Positions 14,207 to 22,589 of a stretch of 25,059 nt of DNA are shown one piece after another. A program made the translations under genes and the position numbers. Below the pieces are notes generated by a model. The model was not told where the DNA came from, did not search any database, and saw only the letters and a list, made by a program, of their open reading frames with translations. Numbering within the stretch: the first letter of the stretch is position 1; each line of letters starts with the position of its first letter. Source of the DNA: Clostridium sp. AF27-2AA (lineage in GTDB: Bacteria > Bacillota > Clostridia > Lachnospirales > Lachnospiraceae); NCBI RefSeq assembly GCF_003478505.1, contig NZ_QUFI01000039.1, positions 1-25,059 on the forward strand, read 5' to 3'.

Positions 14207-16405
14207 ATGAAAGAAAAGATTTTTGGGGTGCTTCAGCGAGTAGGACGCAGCTTCATGCTTCCGATTGCGGTGCTTCCAGTTGCTGGTCTCCTGCTGGGGA
14301 TTGGAAGTTCCTTTACCAATGAGACTACCATTGCAACCTATGGCTTACAGGGGATTCTTGGTAATGGAACCGTCCTGCATGCACTGCTTATGATCATGAG
14401 CAAGGCAGGAAACGTCATTTTTGATAATCTGCCGATCATCTTTGCAGTGGGTGTTGCCATTGGCATGGCGAAGGCGGAAAAAGAGGTTGCGGCACTTTCG
14501 GCTATGATTTCTTTTTTTGTGATGCATGCATCAATCAACGCAGTGCTTTTATTAGCAGGAAAAGTCTTAGCGGACGGAACAATTGCGCCGGATGTGCTTG
14601 AGGGAACCATTGCCAGCGTCTGCGGTATTCAGACCCTGCAGATGGGTGTATTTGGCGGTATTCTTGTGGGACTTGGTGTGGCAGCACTCCACAACCGGTT
14701 TTATAAGATTGAATTGCCAAACGCGCTGTCATTTTTTGGCGGCTCCCGTTTTGTACCGATTATTTCTACCGTTACTTACGTTGGTATCGGTATTCTGATG
14801 TACTTTATCTGGCCGGCTGTCCAGAATGGCATTTTCGCGCTGGGCGGTCTGGTTACAGGAACCGGTTATTTCGGAACCCTGATTTTTGGTATCATTAAGC
14901 GTGCGCTGATCCCGTTCGGTCTGCATCATGTGTTTTATATGCCTTTCTGGCAGACTGCGGTAGGCGGCACCATGATGGTGGATGGAAATCTGATTCAGGG
15001 CGGCCAGAACATTTTCTTTGCGCAGCTTGCTTCGTCAGATGTGACGCATTTCAGCGCGGATGCTACCCGGTATTTTTCCGGTGAGTTTATTTTTATGATT
15101 TTTGGACTTCCGGGTGCGGCGCTGGCCATGTACCGGTGCGCTAAACCGGAAAAGAAAAAGGCAGCAGGAGGTCTGCTTTTAAGTGCGGCGCTGGCCTGCA
15201 TGTTTACTGGAATTACAGAGCCAATTGAGTTCTCTTTCCTGTTTGTAGCACCAATGCTGTTTGCAGTTCAGGTGATTCTGGCCGGAAGTGCCTATATGGT
15301 TGCGCATATTTTGAACATTGCAGTGGGCCTTACATTTTCCGGTGGTCTTCTGGATCTGGTGATTTTCGGTGTGCTTCAGGGCAATGCGAAAACCAGCTGG
15401 CTTCGCATTATTCCGGCAGGAATTGTGTATTTCCTTCTGTATTACGTTTTGTTCAGTTTTCTGATTAAAAAATTTGATTTGAAAACACCGGGACGTGAGG
15501 ACGATGACGAGGAGACGAAGCTCTACACGAAGGCTGATGTGAATGCCCGCAGGACTGAAGCGAAAGAGGGAGAAAGCGGCAGCCAGGCAGAAAACAGTAA
15601 AGACAGCCGGAGTGCAGCCATTGCAATGGGTATGGGAGGAAGAAACAATATCACTTCCGTGGACTGCTGCGCGACACGACTCCGCTGCTCTATCGCAGAC
15701 TCGTCGCTAGTTGATGAAAAGCTGTTGAAGTCGACCGGCGCGGTAGGCGTGATCGTAAAAGGGCAGGGAATCCAGATTATTTACGGACCGCAGGTGACTG
15801 TGATCAAATCCGAGCTGGAAGCTTATCTGGCAGAGGAGCATGAGGAGGATACCGCAGAAACTACAGATGGTGCAGAGAATATGGGCACCAAAGTGACTGC
15901 GGAAACCGAAGCATCTGTGAATCTGGCAGAGAGCAAGAACATCGCAGAAAACGTCCACAAACTTTACTCTCCGTTCCAGGGCGTATTAAAGCCAATCACG
16001 GAGGCACCGGATGAGGCATTTGCCAGCAAAGCCATGGGAGACGGCTACCTGGTTATGCCGGAGAATGGAACTGTTGTGGCACCGGAAGATGGCGAGGTTA
16101 TGTTTGTATTTCCGAGCAAACATGCGATTGGCCTGAAGGCAGCGGATGGGACGGAATATCTGCTCCATATCGGTGTAGATACTGTGAAACTGAATGGGGA
16201 AGGCTTCACGGTATTTGTAAGTGATGGACAGAAAATTAAAAAAGGCGAAAAACTCATGGAATTTGACCCGGCTTATATCCGGGAACATGCAGTGAGTGAC
16301 GCCTGTATCGTTATTTTTACAGGACTGACAGAGGGAGAAAGCTTAAGCTTAGAAGGAGAAAAGCAGGTAAAACGGCTAGAGCTGATTGGTCAGATAAGAA
16401 AGTAA
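14207..16405 (+). CDS. ptsG: PTS glucose-type permease, EIICBA fusion
   Basis: A 732-aa fusion of EIIC (about 1-425), EIIB (about 465-550) and EIIA (about 585-732). It takes up and phosphorylates sugar, most likely glucose, at the membrane using phosphate from HPr. EIIC begins with FGVLQRVGRSFMLPIAVLPVAGLLLG and has the sugar-site motif GITEPIEFSFLF. EIIB has the phosphocysteine C488 (DCCATRLR). EIIA has H639 (SKHAIGL) and phospho-His H654 (LLHIGVDTVKLNGEGF), 15 residues apart as in E. coli IIA-Glc. PNALSFFGGSRFVPI points to glucose rather than GlcNAc; this is an inference. The start at 14207 has AAGGAG seven bases upstream; an in-frame ATG at 14108 has a weaker site. It is controlled by promoter, RAT and terminator just upstream. 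Confidence 0.94.
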   Translation: MKEKIFGVLQRVGRSFMLPIAVLPVAGLLLGIGSSFTNETTIATYGLQGILGNGTVLHALLMIMSKAGNVIFDNLPIIFAVGVAIGMAKAEKEVAALSAMISFFVMHASINAVLLLAGKVLADGTIAPDVLEGTIASVCGIQTLQMGVFGGILVGLGVAALHNRFYKIELPNALSFFGGSRFVPIISTVTYVGIGILMYFIWPAVQNGIFALGGLVTGTGYFGTLIFGIIKRALIPFGLHHVFYMPFWQTAVGGTMMVDGNLIQGGQNIFFAQLASSDVTHFSADATRYFSGEFIFMIFGLPGAALAMYRCAKPEKKKAAGGLLLSAALACMFTGITEPIEFSFLFVAPMLFAVQVILAGSAYMVAHILNIAVGLTFSGGLLDLVIFGVLQGNAKTSWLRIIPAGIVYFLLYYVLFSFLIKKFDLKTPGREDDDEETKLYTKADVNARRTEAKEGESGSQAENSKDSRSAAIAMGMGGRNNITSVDCCATRLRCSIADSSLVDEKLLKSTGAVGVIVKGQGIQIIYGPQVTVIKSELEAYLAEEHEEDTAETTDGAENMGTKVTAETEASVNLAESKNIAENVHKLYSPFQGVLKPITEAPDEAFASKAMGDGYLVMPENGTVVAPEDGEVMFVFPSKHAIGLKAADGTEYLLHIGVDTVKLNGEGFTVFVSDGQKIKKGEKLMEFDPAYIREHAVSDACIVIFTGLTEGESLSLEGEKQVKRLELIGQIRK

Positions 16406-16449
16406 GATAAAAACTTAGGGAGTATTTATCATACGAAACAAAAAGTACT

Positions 16450-16478
16450 TTCTGCATCCTAAGGTTGTCGTGTATAAT
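16450..16478 (+). promoter_or_regulatory. Possible promoter of the antiterminator gene
   Basis: A perfect TATAAT (16473-16478) with a poor -35 (TTCTGC, 17 nt upstream). It would allow basal expression of the antiterminator independent of the PTS leader. No second RAT is present here. Confidence 0.4.
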
Positions 16479-16512
16479 AACAGGACAGGCATAAGATGCA
16501 GGAGGTATTTTT

Positions 16513-17340
16513 ATGTATCGGGTAATCAAAGTATTGAACAATAACGGGATTCTGGTGCTGGATGATGCCAACGGTCAGGAGCAGATTCTTCTGGGAAACG
16601 GGGTCGGCTTCGGACATCGTATGGGAGAGCGGATGGCAGAACTTCCTAAGGGACGCCGTTATGAACTTGTGAGCGAAAAAACGCCGGCGCTGATCCGTGT
16701 AAACGGCATTGATCCGATTTATATCGAAGCAGCCGGAAAAATCATAGAGATGGCAGAAGCGGCGATGGGACCGCTGCAGCATGATATTCTGATCCCAATG
16801 GCAGATCACATTGCTATGGCAGCAGCACGGGCCAGAGAGAAGAAAGAAATTCCCAATCCGTTTCAGCATGATATTGCAGCCTTATTTGGAGATGAGTACG
16901 AAGCAGCCAGAAAAGGATGTGAAATCTTAAAAAAGATGACGGGAACCGCCCTTGGAGAGGATGAAGCCGGCTTCATCGCCCTGCATATCCACGCCGGACT
17001 GGCGCAGGAAAATGTGGCTGATTCTCTGGAAACAGCCCGTCTGGTGGGCGTCTGCATGACCATGATCGAGGAAGGAGCCGGAAAGAAGCTTCCTTATGGC
17101 TCTCTCGGTTACAACCGGCTGATGAGTCATGTCCGCTATATGCTGGCCCGGGCAAGAAAGGGAGAACGCACGGATCTTGATCTGGAAGCATACGCAAAAG
17201 AGCAGTTTCCATTCGAATACGCGCTGGCTGAGCAGATTTTGAAAAAACTGGAACAGGAGCTGAGGGTGGTTCTTGCGAAAGAAGAAATCGGGTTTCTTGC
17301 GATTCATATCAGGCGGGTAACTGGGGGAGAGACAGCGTAA
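16513..17340 (+). CDS. BglG/LicT/GlcT-family transcription antiterminator
   Basis: The product is 275 aa: an N-terminal RNA-binding CAT domain (about 1-56, starting YRVIKVLNNNGILVLD) and two PTS-regulation domains. The phosphorylatable histidines sit where expected: H99 (MADHIAMA) and H158 (ALHIHAG) in PRD1, H206 (RLMSHVRYM) and H265 (LAIHIRR) in PRD2. When the cognate sugar is transported the protein dimerises, binds the RAT and prevents termination. The matching RAT lies in the leader of the PTS gene just upstream, so this is most likely the glucose permease regulator (GlcT-like); a LicT-type beta-glucoside role is less likely. AGGAGG lies six bases before the ATG, 107 nt after the PTS gene. 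Confidence 0.92.
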   Translation: MYRVIKVLNNNGILVLDDANGQEQILLGNGVGFGHRMGERMAELPKGRRYELVSEKTPALIRVNGIDPIYIEAAGKIIEMAEAAMGPLQHDILIPMADHIAMAAARAREKKEIPNPFQHDIAALFGDEYEAARKGCEILKKMTGTALGEDEAGFIALHIHAGLAQENVADSLETARLVGVCMTMIEEGAGKKLPYGSLGYNRLMSHVRYMLARARKGERTDLDLEAYAKEQFPFEYALAEQILKKLEQELRVVLAKEEIGFLAIHIRRVTGGETA

Positions 17341-17374
17341 GAAAATTGAGGTACTGAAAAGAAAATGATAGTCA

Positions 17375-17406
17375 AAAAGCATCGACAGAAAACTGCCGAT
17401 GCTTTT
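17375..17406. terminator. Bidirectional terminator between the antiterminator gene and tRNA-Pro
   Basis: Stem AAAAGCATCG/CGATGCTTTT (17375-17384, 17397-17406), extended inside by CAG/CTG around AAAA. The plus strand reads TTTT after the stem and the minus strand TTTTT, so it can end both the antiterminator transcript and the convergent tRNA, whose 3' end is seven bases away. Confidence 0.85.
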
Positions 17407-17412
17407 ATAGAA

Positions 17413-17486
17413 TCGGGGCAACAGGATTTGAACCTGCGACCTCTCGGCCCCCAGCCGAGCGCGCTACCAAGCTACGCCATACCCCG
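17413..17486 (-). tRNA. tRNA-Pro (anticodon GGG)
   Basis: Seventy-four nt. The acceptor stem CGGGGTA pairs with TGCCCCG. The anticodon arm is CTCGG-CTGGGGG-CCGAG with GGG at 17452-17450, and the T arm is CGCAGGTTCAAATCCTGTTG-like with the invariant GTTCAAAT. The discriminator base is A, and CCA is not encoded (TTC follows). It is a lone tRNA, convergent with the upstream regulator gene. Confidence 0.95.
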
Positions 17487-17499
17487 ATCGAACTATATT

Positions 17500-17528
17500 A
17501 GTATATCAGAAAATGAGCGATTTGAAAA
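17500..17528 (-). promoter_or_regulatory. Promoter of tRNA-Pro
   Basis: On the minus strand, TTTTCA (17528-17523), 17 nt, TATACT (17505-17500). The start would lie about seven bases before the mature tRNA 5' end. Confidence 0.65.
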
Positions 17529-17567
17529 GCAATTTGTATAAGAATTTTTTAAATCTGCCCTTCGGAC

Positions 17568-17596
17568 TTTACAGTCCCCCCGTACTTTGTTATCAT
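17568..17596 (+). promoter_or_regulatory. SigmaA promoter of the HAD-lpd-pepP unit
   Basis: TTTACA (17568-17573), 17 nt, TATCAT (17591-17596), one mismatch in each hexamer. It lies 70 nt before the HAD gene. Confidence 0.75.
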
Positions 17597-17613
17597 GGAT
17601 ACTAGAATTACCG

Positions 17614-17639
17614 GCGGCTGGCGGATTGCTCGCAGCCGC
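17614..17639 (+). other. Leader hairpin before the HAD gene
   Basis: GCGGCT-(G)-GCG pairs with CGC-AGCCGC (9 bp, one bulged G, 7-nt loop). No T-tract follows, so it is not a terminator. It ends about 16 nt before the GGAG ribosome binding site and could affect mRNA stability or translation. Confidence 0.5.
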
Positions 17640-17668
17640 GATTACAGAAGGAAAACGGAGAGTTGTTT

Positions 17669-18448
17669 ATGAAGGGAATCGTCAGTTTTGACATGGACAT
17701 GACACTGCTGAACCATGCAGATTATAAGATTCCGGACAGTGCCATCAAAGCGCTGGATCTGCTTCGCAAAAATTACTATATCGTGATCGCCACCGGCCGT
17801 GACATGGATGCCAAGTTCAGCGAGGGCCTTGCAGACCAGGTGAAGCCGGATGCCATCATCCATTTAAATGGCAACAAGATCACCATCGGCTCGGAACTGA
17901 TCTATGAACATTGTATGAAGCGGAAACTGGTAGAAGAACTGCTGCAATTTGCAGAAGGGAAGGATTACGCCATCGGCATGACCGTGGGTGATATCGATTA
18001 TTTCATCAATCCCTGGTGTGTGACCCGACACGATATGGTACGCTGGCAGATGTCGGACCGGAAGTTTCGCGACCCGTGGAAGCTTCTGGACATGCCGGTG
18101 CGCACGCTGGCCTACATTGGCCGGGAGCCTGGAGCGAAAGAAGTGGAGGCGGCATTCCCTATGCTGAAGCTTCCACTGTTTTCCAGCCGGGAAGGGGCCG
18201 ATATCATTGAAAAGGATGCCTCCAAGGCAGAAGGACTCAAACGCCTCTGCAAAGCCTGGAATATCCCGCTGAAGAACACGATCGCCTTTGGCGACAGTAT
18301 GAATGATTATGAGATCGTGACTACCGCAGGAATCGGCGTGGCTATGGGCAATGGGCATCCGCAGCTGAAGGCGGCAGCGGATTACGTTACCGCGCCCATT
18401 GGCGAGGACGGTGTTTATAAGGCTTGCGAAGCGCTGCATCTGTTTTAG
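17669..18448 (+). CDS. HAD-superfamily phosphatase, Cof type (subfamily IIB)
   Basis: A 259-aa cytosolic phosphatase of the Cof/YidA group, which dephosphorylates sugar phosphates, FMN or related small molecules. Motif I is DMDMT with nucleophile D8 and acid D10. The C-terminal motif is GDSMNDYEIVTTAGIGVAMGN with the Mg-binding aspartates. Between them is the C2-type cap of this subfamily. The substrate cannot be predicted. The start is ATG 17669 with GGAG eight bases upstream; a TTG two codons earlier is unlikely. It is the first gene after the promoter at 17568, followed 77 nt later by lpd in the same direction without a clear terminator, so co-transcription is likely. Confidence 0.9.
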   Translation: MKGIVSFDMDMTLLNHADYKIPDSAIKALDLLRKNYYIVIATGRDMDAKFSEGLADQVKPDAIIHLNGNKITIGSELIYEHCMKRKLVEELLQFAEGKDYAIGMTVGDIDYFINPWCVTRHDMVRWQMSDRKFRDPWKLLDMPVRTLAYIGREPGAKEVEAAFPMLKLPLFSSREGADIIEKDASKAEGLKRLCKAWNIPLKNTIAFGDSMNDYEIVTTAGIGVAMGNGHPQLKAAADYVTAPIGEDGVYKACEALHLF

Positions 18449-18525
18449 GCAGGTGCGGCTGCAAACTGCAGAGCAGGCACAATGACAGAAAGAAAATCGT
18501 GACAGAACGAAAGGAATATAAATTT

Positions 18526-19950
18526 ATGGCAACATATTATGATCTGGTGATTATCGGGGCAGGACCGGGCGGCTATACTGCAGCCATCAAGGGCGCGTCC
18601 TTCGGCATGAAGGTAGCCGTGGTGGATGAGAATAAGTTGGGCGGTGTCTGTATCAACCGGGGCTGCATCCCCACCAAGGCGCTGCTTCATGCGTCCAATA
18701 TTTTTTCCATGATGCAGCACGGGGATGAATTTGGTGTTTCTACTGATTTTATCTCCTTTGATTTTGCAAAAATGCAGGATTACAAGAAGCGTTCTGTGCG
18801 CCGGTACCGCGATGAAATCCAGAAGCTGTTTGATAAAAATAATATTACCTTTATAAAGGGAAAGGCAACCATCCGCCGGGAGAAAACTATTGAAGTAGTA
18901 GGCGAGAGCGGCAAGGAATATCTTCGTGCAAAGAATATCATTATCGCTACCGGTGCGAAGCCGATCATGCCGAACATTCCCGGCATCAATCTGCCGGGCG
19001 TTATCAATAGTGACCGTCTGCTGGCAGTGCCCACCTGGAATTATGACCGCATCGTGATTATGGGCGGTGGTGTCATCGGTGTAGAGTTTGCTACCATTTT
19101 CCAGGCACTCTGCTCTAAGGTGACCATTGTAGAGAAAGGACCTCATCTGTTAGGTCCGATGGATGAGGAGGTCTCCGAAGCATTAAAGGAACAGCTCGTC
19201 AAGAAGGGCATTACTGTTTACTGCAATGCTATGGTAGAGGAAATCCAGCGGGAGGAAGGTCTGGTATGTACCGTGCGCCATCTGCTGACCGATGAGACGA
19301 CCCAGATTAAAACGAATCAGGTGGTGGTAGCCGTTGGAAGAGCACCTTACACGGAAGGTCTTCTTGGTGAGGACATGAGCCTGCAGATAGAACATGGAAG
19401 GCCGGTGGTAAATGCGGACTTTGAGACTAGCGAACCGGGAATCTATGCGATTGGAGATGTTTCTGCAAAAACACAACTGGCCCATGTGGCTATGGCGCAG
19501 GCAACCTACGTCATTGAAAATCTGGCGGGAAAGCCGCATACCATCCGTCTGGAGGCAGTGCCAAACGGCATGTTTGTCTCTCTGCCGATCGTGCCGAGCT
19601 GTATCTATACTGAGCCGGAGATTGCTACGGTTGGTCTCACGGAGGCGAAGGCCGGAGAACTTGGCATGAAAGTGCGCTGCGGCGTTTACGATATGGGAGA
19701 GAACGGCAAATCCATCATTGCCAGGGAGGAGCACGGCTTTATCCGCCTGATCTTTGAGGCATATTCCAATACCATTGTGGGAGCGCAGATGATGTGCCCA
19801 CGCGCCACGGACATGATCGGAGAAATGGCTACGGCCATTGCAAACGGACTGACTGCCGAGCAGCTTTCCCTGGCGATGCGTGCTCATCCAACCTACAGTG
19901 AAGGCATTGCGGCAGCTATTGAGGATGCCATGCGTCAGAATGAAAAGTGA
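18526..19950 (+). CDS. lpdA: Dihydrolipoyl dehydrogenase
   Basis: A 474-aa FAD flavoenzyme that reoxidises dihydrolipoyl groups with NAD. The FAD-binding GAGPGGYTAA is at 11-20, the redox disulfide C42/C47 lies in GGVCINRGCIPTK, an NAD-binding GGGVIGVEFA lies near residue 185, an AIGDV motif near 310, and the catalytic pair is H454/E459 (HPTYSE). These features separate it from glutathione or mercuric reductases. No lipoyl E2, glycine-cleavage H protein or lipoate ligase is nearby, so the partner complex is unknown. ATG 18526 has AAAGGA ten bases upstream; the open frame extending to 18424 overlaps the HAD gene and lacks homology. The next gene starts 10 nt after its stop. Confidence 0.93.
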   Translation: MATYYDLVIIGAGPGGYTAAIKGASFGMKVAVVDENKLGGVCINRGCIPTKALLHASNIFSMMQHGDEFGVSTDFISFDFAKMQDYKKRSVRRYRDEIQKLFDKNNITFIKGKATIRREKTIEVVGESGKEYLRAKNIIIATGAKPIMPNIPGINLPGVINSDRLLAVPTWNYDRIVIMGGGVIGVEFATIFQALCSKVTIVEKGPHLLGPMDEEVSEALKEQLVKKGITVYCNAMVEEIQREEGLVCTVRHLLTDETTQIKTNQVVVAVGRAPYTEGLLGEDMSLQIEHGRPVVNADFETSEPGIYAIGDVSAKTQLAHVAMAQATYVIENLAGKPHTIRLEAVPNGMFVSLPIVPSCIYTEPEIATVGLTEAKAGELGMKVRCGVYDMGENGKSIIAREEHGFIRLIFEAYSNTIVGAQMMCPRATDMIGEMATAIANGLTAEQLSLAMRAHPTYSEGIAAAIEDAMRQNEK

Positions 19951-19960
19951 GGATAATAAC

Positions 19961-21757
19961 ATGAACGAAATTACAGAGAGAATTGCGCGTCTCCGCAGAC
20001 TGATGGAGACTTATCATATGGATGCCTATCTGGTGCCGACAGCAGATTTCCATGAGTCGGAGTATGTGGGGGAGCATTTTGCATGCAGAAAGTACATCAC
20101 CGGATTTACCGGTTCTGCGGGTATTGCCCTGATCACAAAGGACTGGGCCGGTTTGTGGACAGATGGCCGTTATTTCGTGCAGGCGGCTGCAGAATTGAAA
20201 GATAGTGGCGTAGAACTTATGAAAATGGGCCAGCCCGGAGTTTTGACCGTGGAGCAGTATCTGGCAGACCACATGCCGGAGCATGGTGTGCTTGGCTTTG
20301 ATGGCCGTGTTATCAACAGCAAGACAGGGGAAAGCCTGCGGCATCGTCTTTCCAGAAAACAGGCATCCATCTGCTCCGACCATGATCTGATCGGTGAGAT
20401 CTGGGAAAACCGCCCGGAGCTTTCCGCAGAGCCGGTATGGATCCTGGAAGAGAAATATGCCGGACAGGCCGCATCCGAGAAGATTAAAAACCTGCGCGAA
20501 GCCATGAAGAAGGCTTACGCGGATGTGCATATCATCACCACGCTGGATGACATTGTCTGGCTGTTCAATATCCGCGGGAACGACATTCCATGCAATCCGG
20601 TGGTGCTGTCCTACCTGATGGTAACCGGGGAGAACCTGTTCTTCTATGTGAATCCGCAGGTGATCTCCGATGAGGTCCGCTCTTACCTGGAGTCCTTGGG
20701 CGTGACTATCCGCCCCTACAATGACATTTACGCGGATGTAAAGGAGCTGAAAGACCATACCGTGCTTCTGGAGAAGAGCCGTGTGAACTTTGCCATTTAC
20801 GAGAGCGTGCAGACCCAGAACCAGATCATCGACCAGATGAATCCGACCGTGTACGCCAAGTCCCAGAAAAATGAGACCGAGATTGAAAATATGAAAAAGG
20901 CCCACATCACCGATGGTGTGGTCATGACCAAATACATTTACTGGCTGAAGAAAAACATCGGTAAGATCCCGATGGATGAGTGCAGCGTGGCTGACCGTCT
21001 TGACCAGATGCGCCGGGAGCATGGAGCACTGGATATCAGCTTCAACACAATCTCCGCATATGGGAAAAATGCGGCACTGTGCCATTACCATGCCGTGCCG
21101 GAGCAGTGCGCGAGCCTGCAGGCAAGAGGCCTGTACCTGGTAGATTCCGGTGGACAGTATTACGAGGGAACCACCGATATCACCCGTACCATCGCCCTGG
21201 GGCCGGTCACGGATGAAGAAAAAGAGCATTACACCCTGGTGCTGATGAGCATGCTGCGTCTTGGACATGTGAAATTTCTGGAAGGCTGCAGCGGCCTGAG
21301 CCTGGACTATGTAGCGCGGGCACCGTTCTGGAAGCGCGGACTGGATTTCAACCACGGAACCGGCCATGGCGTGGGTTATCTGTTAAATGTGCATGAGCGT
21401 CCCATCGGCATCCGTTACCGGGTAGTGCCGGAGCGCCAGGACAGCGCGCCGTTTATGCCGGGCATGGTATGCTCCGATGAGCCGGGACTTTACATTGAGG
21501 GAAGCCACGGCATCCGCACAGAGAACCTGATCTACTGCAAGAAGGACGAAAAGACTGATTACGGCCAGTTCTTAAGCTTCGAGTATCTGACCTACGTGCC
21601 GATCGATCTGGAGCCGGTGGATGTATCTCTGATGGAAGAGCAGGATCTGGCATGGCTCAATGAGTACCACGCACAGGTATACGAAAAGATCGCGCCGCAT
21701 CTGGACGCAGAAGAAGCGGCCTGGCTGAAAGAAGTTACCAGACCGCTGAGCAAATAA
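19961..21757 (+). CDS. Xaa-Pro aminopeptidase, M24B family (long form)
   Basis: A 598-aa di-metal peptidase that removes the N-terminal residue before proline. It is the long form with two N-terminal creatinase-like domains (about 1-310) before the pita-bread catalytic domain. The five metal ligands are complete: D395 (LVDSGG), D406 (TDITRT), H469 (GTGHGVGYLLNVHE), E507 (SDEPGLY) and E521 (RTENL). No signal peptide is present, so it probably works on peptides in the cytoplasm. The ATG at 19961 has GAGG eight bases upstream, overlapping the lpd stop codon, which suggests translational coupling. The downstream gene is convergent. Confidence 0.93.
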   Translation: MNEITERIARLRRLMETYHMDAYLVPTADFHESEYVGEHFACRKYITGFTGSAGIALITKDWAGLWTDGRYFVQAAAELKDSGVELMKMGQPGVLTVEQYLADHMPEHGVLGFDGRVINSKTGESLRHRLSRKQASICSDHDLIGEIWENRPELSAEPVWILEEKYAGQAASEKIKNLREAMKKAYADVHIITTLDDIVWLFNIRGNDIPCNPVVLSYLMVTGENLFFYVNPQVISDEVRSYLESLGVTIRPYNDIYADVKELKDHTVLLEKSRVNFAIYESVQTQNQIIDQMNPTVYAKSQKNETEIENMKKAHITDGVVMTKYIYWLKKNIGKIPMDECSVADRLDQMRREHGALDISFNTISAYGKNAALCHYHAVPEQCASLQARGLYLVDSGGQYYEGTTDITRTIALGPVTDEEKEHYTLVLMSMLRLGHVKFLEGCSGLSLDYVARAPFWKRGLDFNHGTGHGVGYLLNVHERPIGIRYRVVPERQDSAPFMPGMVCSDEPGLYIEGSHGIRTENLIYCKKDEKTDYGQFLSFEYLTYVPIDLEPVDVSLMEEQDLAWLNEYHAQVYEKIAPHLDAEEAAWLKEVTRPLSK

Positions 21758-21774
21758 GAAATGAGTAACTGGGT

Positions 21775-21843
21775 CCATGGCAGAAACTGTGCGCAGTCAG
21801 TCCGGACATCGGATTTGGCCATTTGTCTGCAGTTCTGACATGG
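21775..21843. repeat. Imperfect inverted repeat between convergent genes
   Basis: CCATGGCAGAAACTG near 21775-21789 is the imperfect complement of CAGTTCTGACATGG at 21830-21843. It fills the 93-nt gap between the aminopeptidase and the prolyl-tRNA editing gene. There is no T-tract on either strand, so a terminator role is uncertain. Confidence 0.4.
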
Positions 21844-21850
21844 AATCAGA

Positions 21851-22471
21851 TTACTCTTCCCATGGAAGATTGACGATGGTATATTCATGATGGACTGCCG
21901 GGAGAAACTTCTCCAGAATGTCCTTCGTGTAAAGCTTTAAGCTGGAGGTGTTGATGCATGGATGACAGCCCACAAAGGTGTGGTGGTCGATCACATCCTG
22001 GTCGATGAGCAGCCGCACGCGGTTGCTTTTGTCATTCATCAGCCCCAGCACGCTGACAGAACCCGGCGTGATATCCAGAAATTCCTCCATGAATTCCGAG
22101 CTTGCAAAGGAAAGGCGGGCGCTTCCAATCTGTTTGGAAAGCTTCGCCGTCTTAAACTTCTTGTGGCCCGGCATCATGAGCAGATAGAAGTCCGTTTTCT
22201 GGGCATTGCAGAGAAACAGGTTCTTGCAGATCTCAATGTCCAGCCGGACATCCACGTCATGGCAGGCGTCAATGGTGGCGGTGGCATCGTGATCCAGCCG
22301 CCAGTAAGGAATCTGGAGCTCATCTAACAGGTCATAGGTGCGGATCTCCTTCTCCAGCCGCCCGGTGCAGTCCGCCGGACGGCCGGTGTAGAGAACCGGA
22401 TCCATATAAAAAGAATCCTCGCCGGTGTGTAACGCACCGGCTTGTGTGTTGTTATCGGATGTGTTGGACAT
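21851..22471 (-). CDS. proX: Prolyl-tRNA editing protein (ProX/PrdX, YbaK-like)
   Basis: A 206-aa free-standing editing domain of the INS/YbaK superfamily, which hydrolyses mischarged Ala-tRNA-Pro. Motifs of the ProX branch are LLDELQIPYWRLDHDATATI (about 48-67), the core KNLFLCNAQKTDFYLLMMPGHKKFKTAKLSKQIG and the C-terminal TFVGCHPCINTSSLKL. These occur in proteins that act in trans where ProRS lacks editing or as a supplement. The frame is open upstream to 22780, but ATG 22471 has AGGAGG seven bases before it. The first ~30 residues are polar and not part of the domain; a Met near residue 23 is an alternative start. It is divergent from the rRNA methyltransferase gene. Confidence 0.88.
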   Translation of the reverse strand: MSNTSDNNTQAGALHTGEDSFYMDPVLYTGRPADCTGRLEKEIRTYDLLDELQIPYWRLDHDATATIDACHDVDVRLDIEICKNLFLCNAQKTDFYLLMMPGHKKFKTAKLSKQIGSARLSFASSEFMEEFLDITPGSVSVLGLMNDKSNRVRLLIDQDVIDHHTFVGCHPCINTSSLKLYTKDILEKFLPAVHHEYTIVNLPWEE

Positions 22472-22547
22472 AGGGGTTCCTCCTGAAGGTATGTAGTAAT
22501 GTAAATAGTAAAATGATGTTAGGGGTAAGTGCTTTGACCCTGGTATC

Positions 22548-22575
22548 ATTATATAAAAAATGATAAAAAAGACAA
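22548..22575 (-). promoter_or_regulatory. Promoter of proX, with a symmetric -10 shared with the divergent gene
   Basis: On the minus strand, TTGTCT (22575-22570), 16 nt, TATAAT (22553-22548). The same bases read TATAAA (22552-22557) on the plus strand, a candidate -10 for the methyltransferase gene, although its -35 (GTGCTT) is poor. Confidence 0.55.
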
Positions 22576-22589
22576 GGGGCTTGAGAGTC

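Noticed and set aside
19916..21367. 483-codon antisense frame across the aminopeptidase gene
   Set aside because: Long only because of codon bias on the coding strand; no domain or ribosome binding site.
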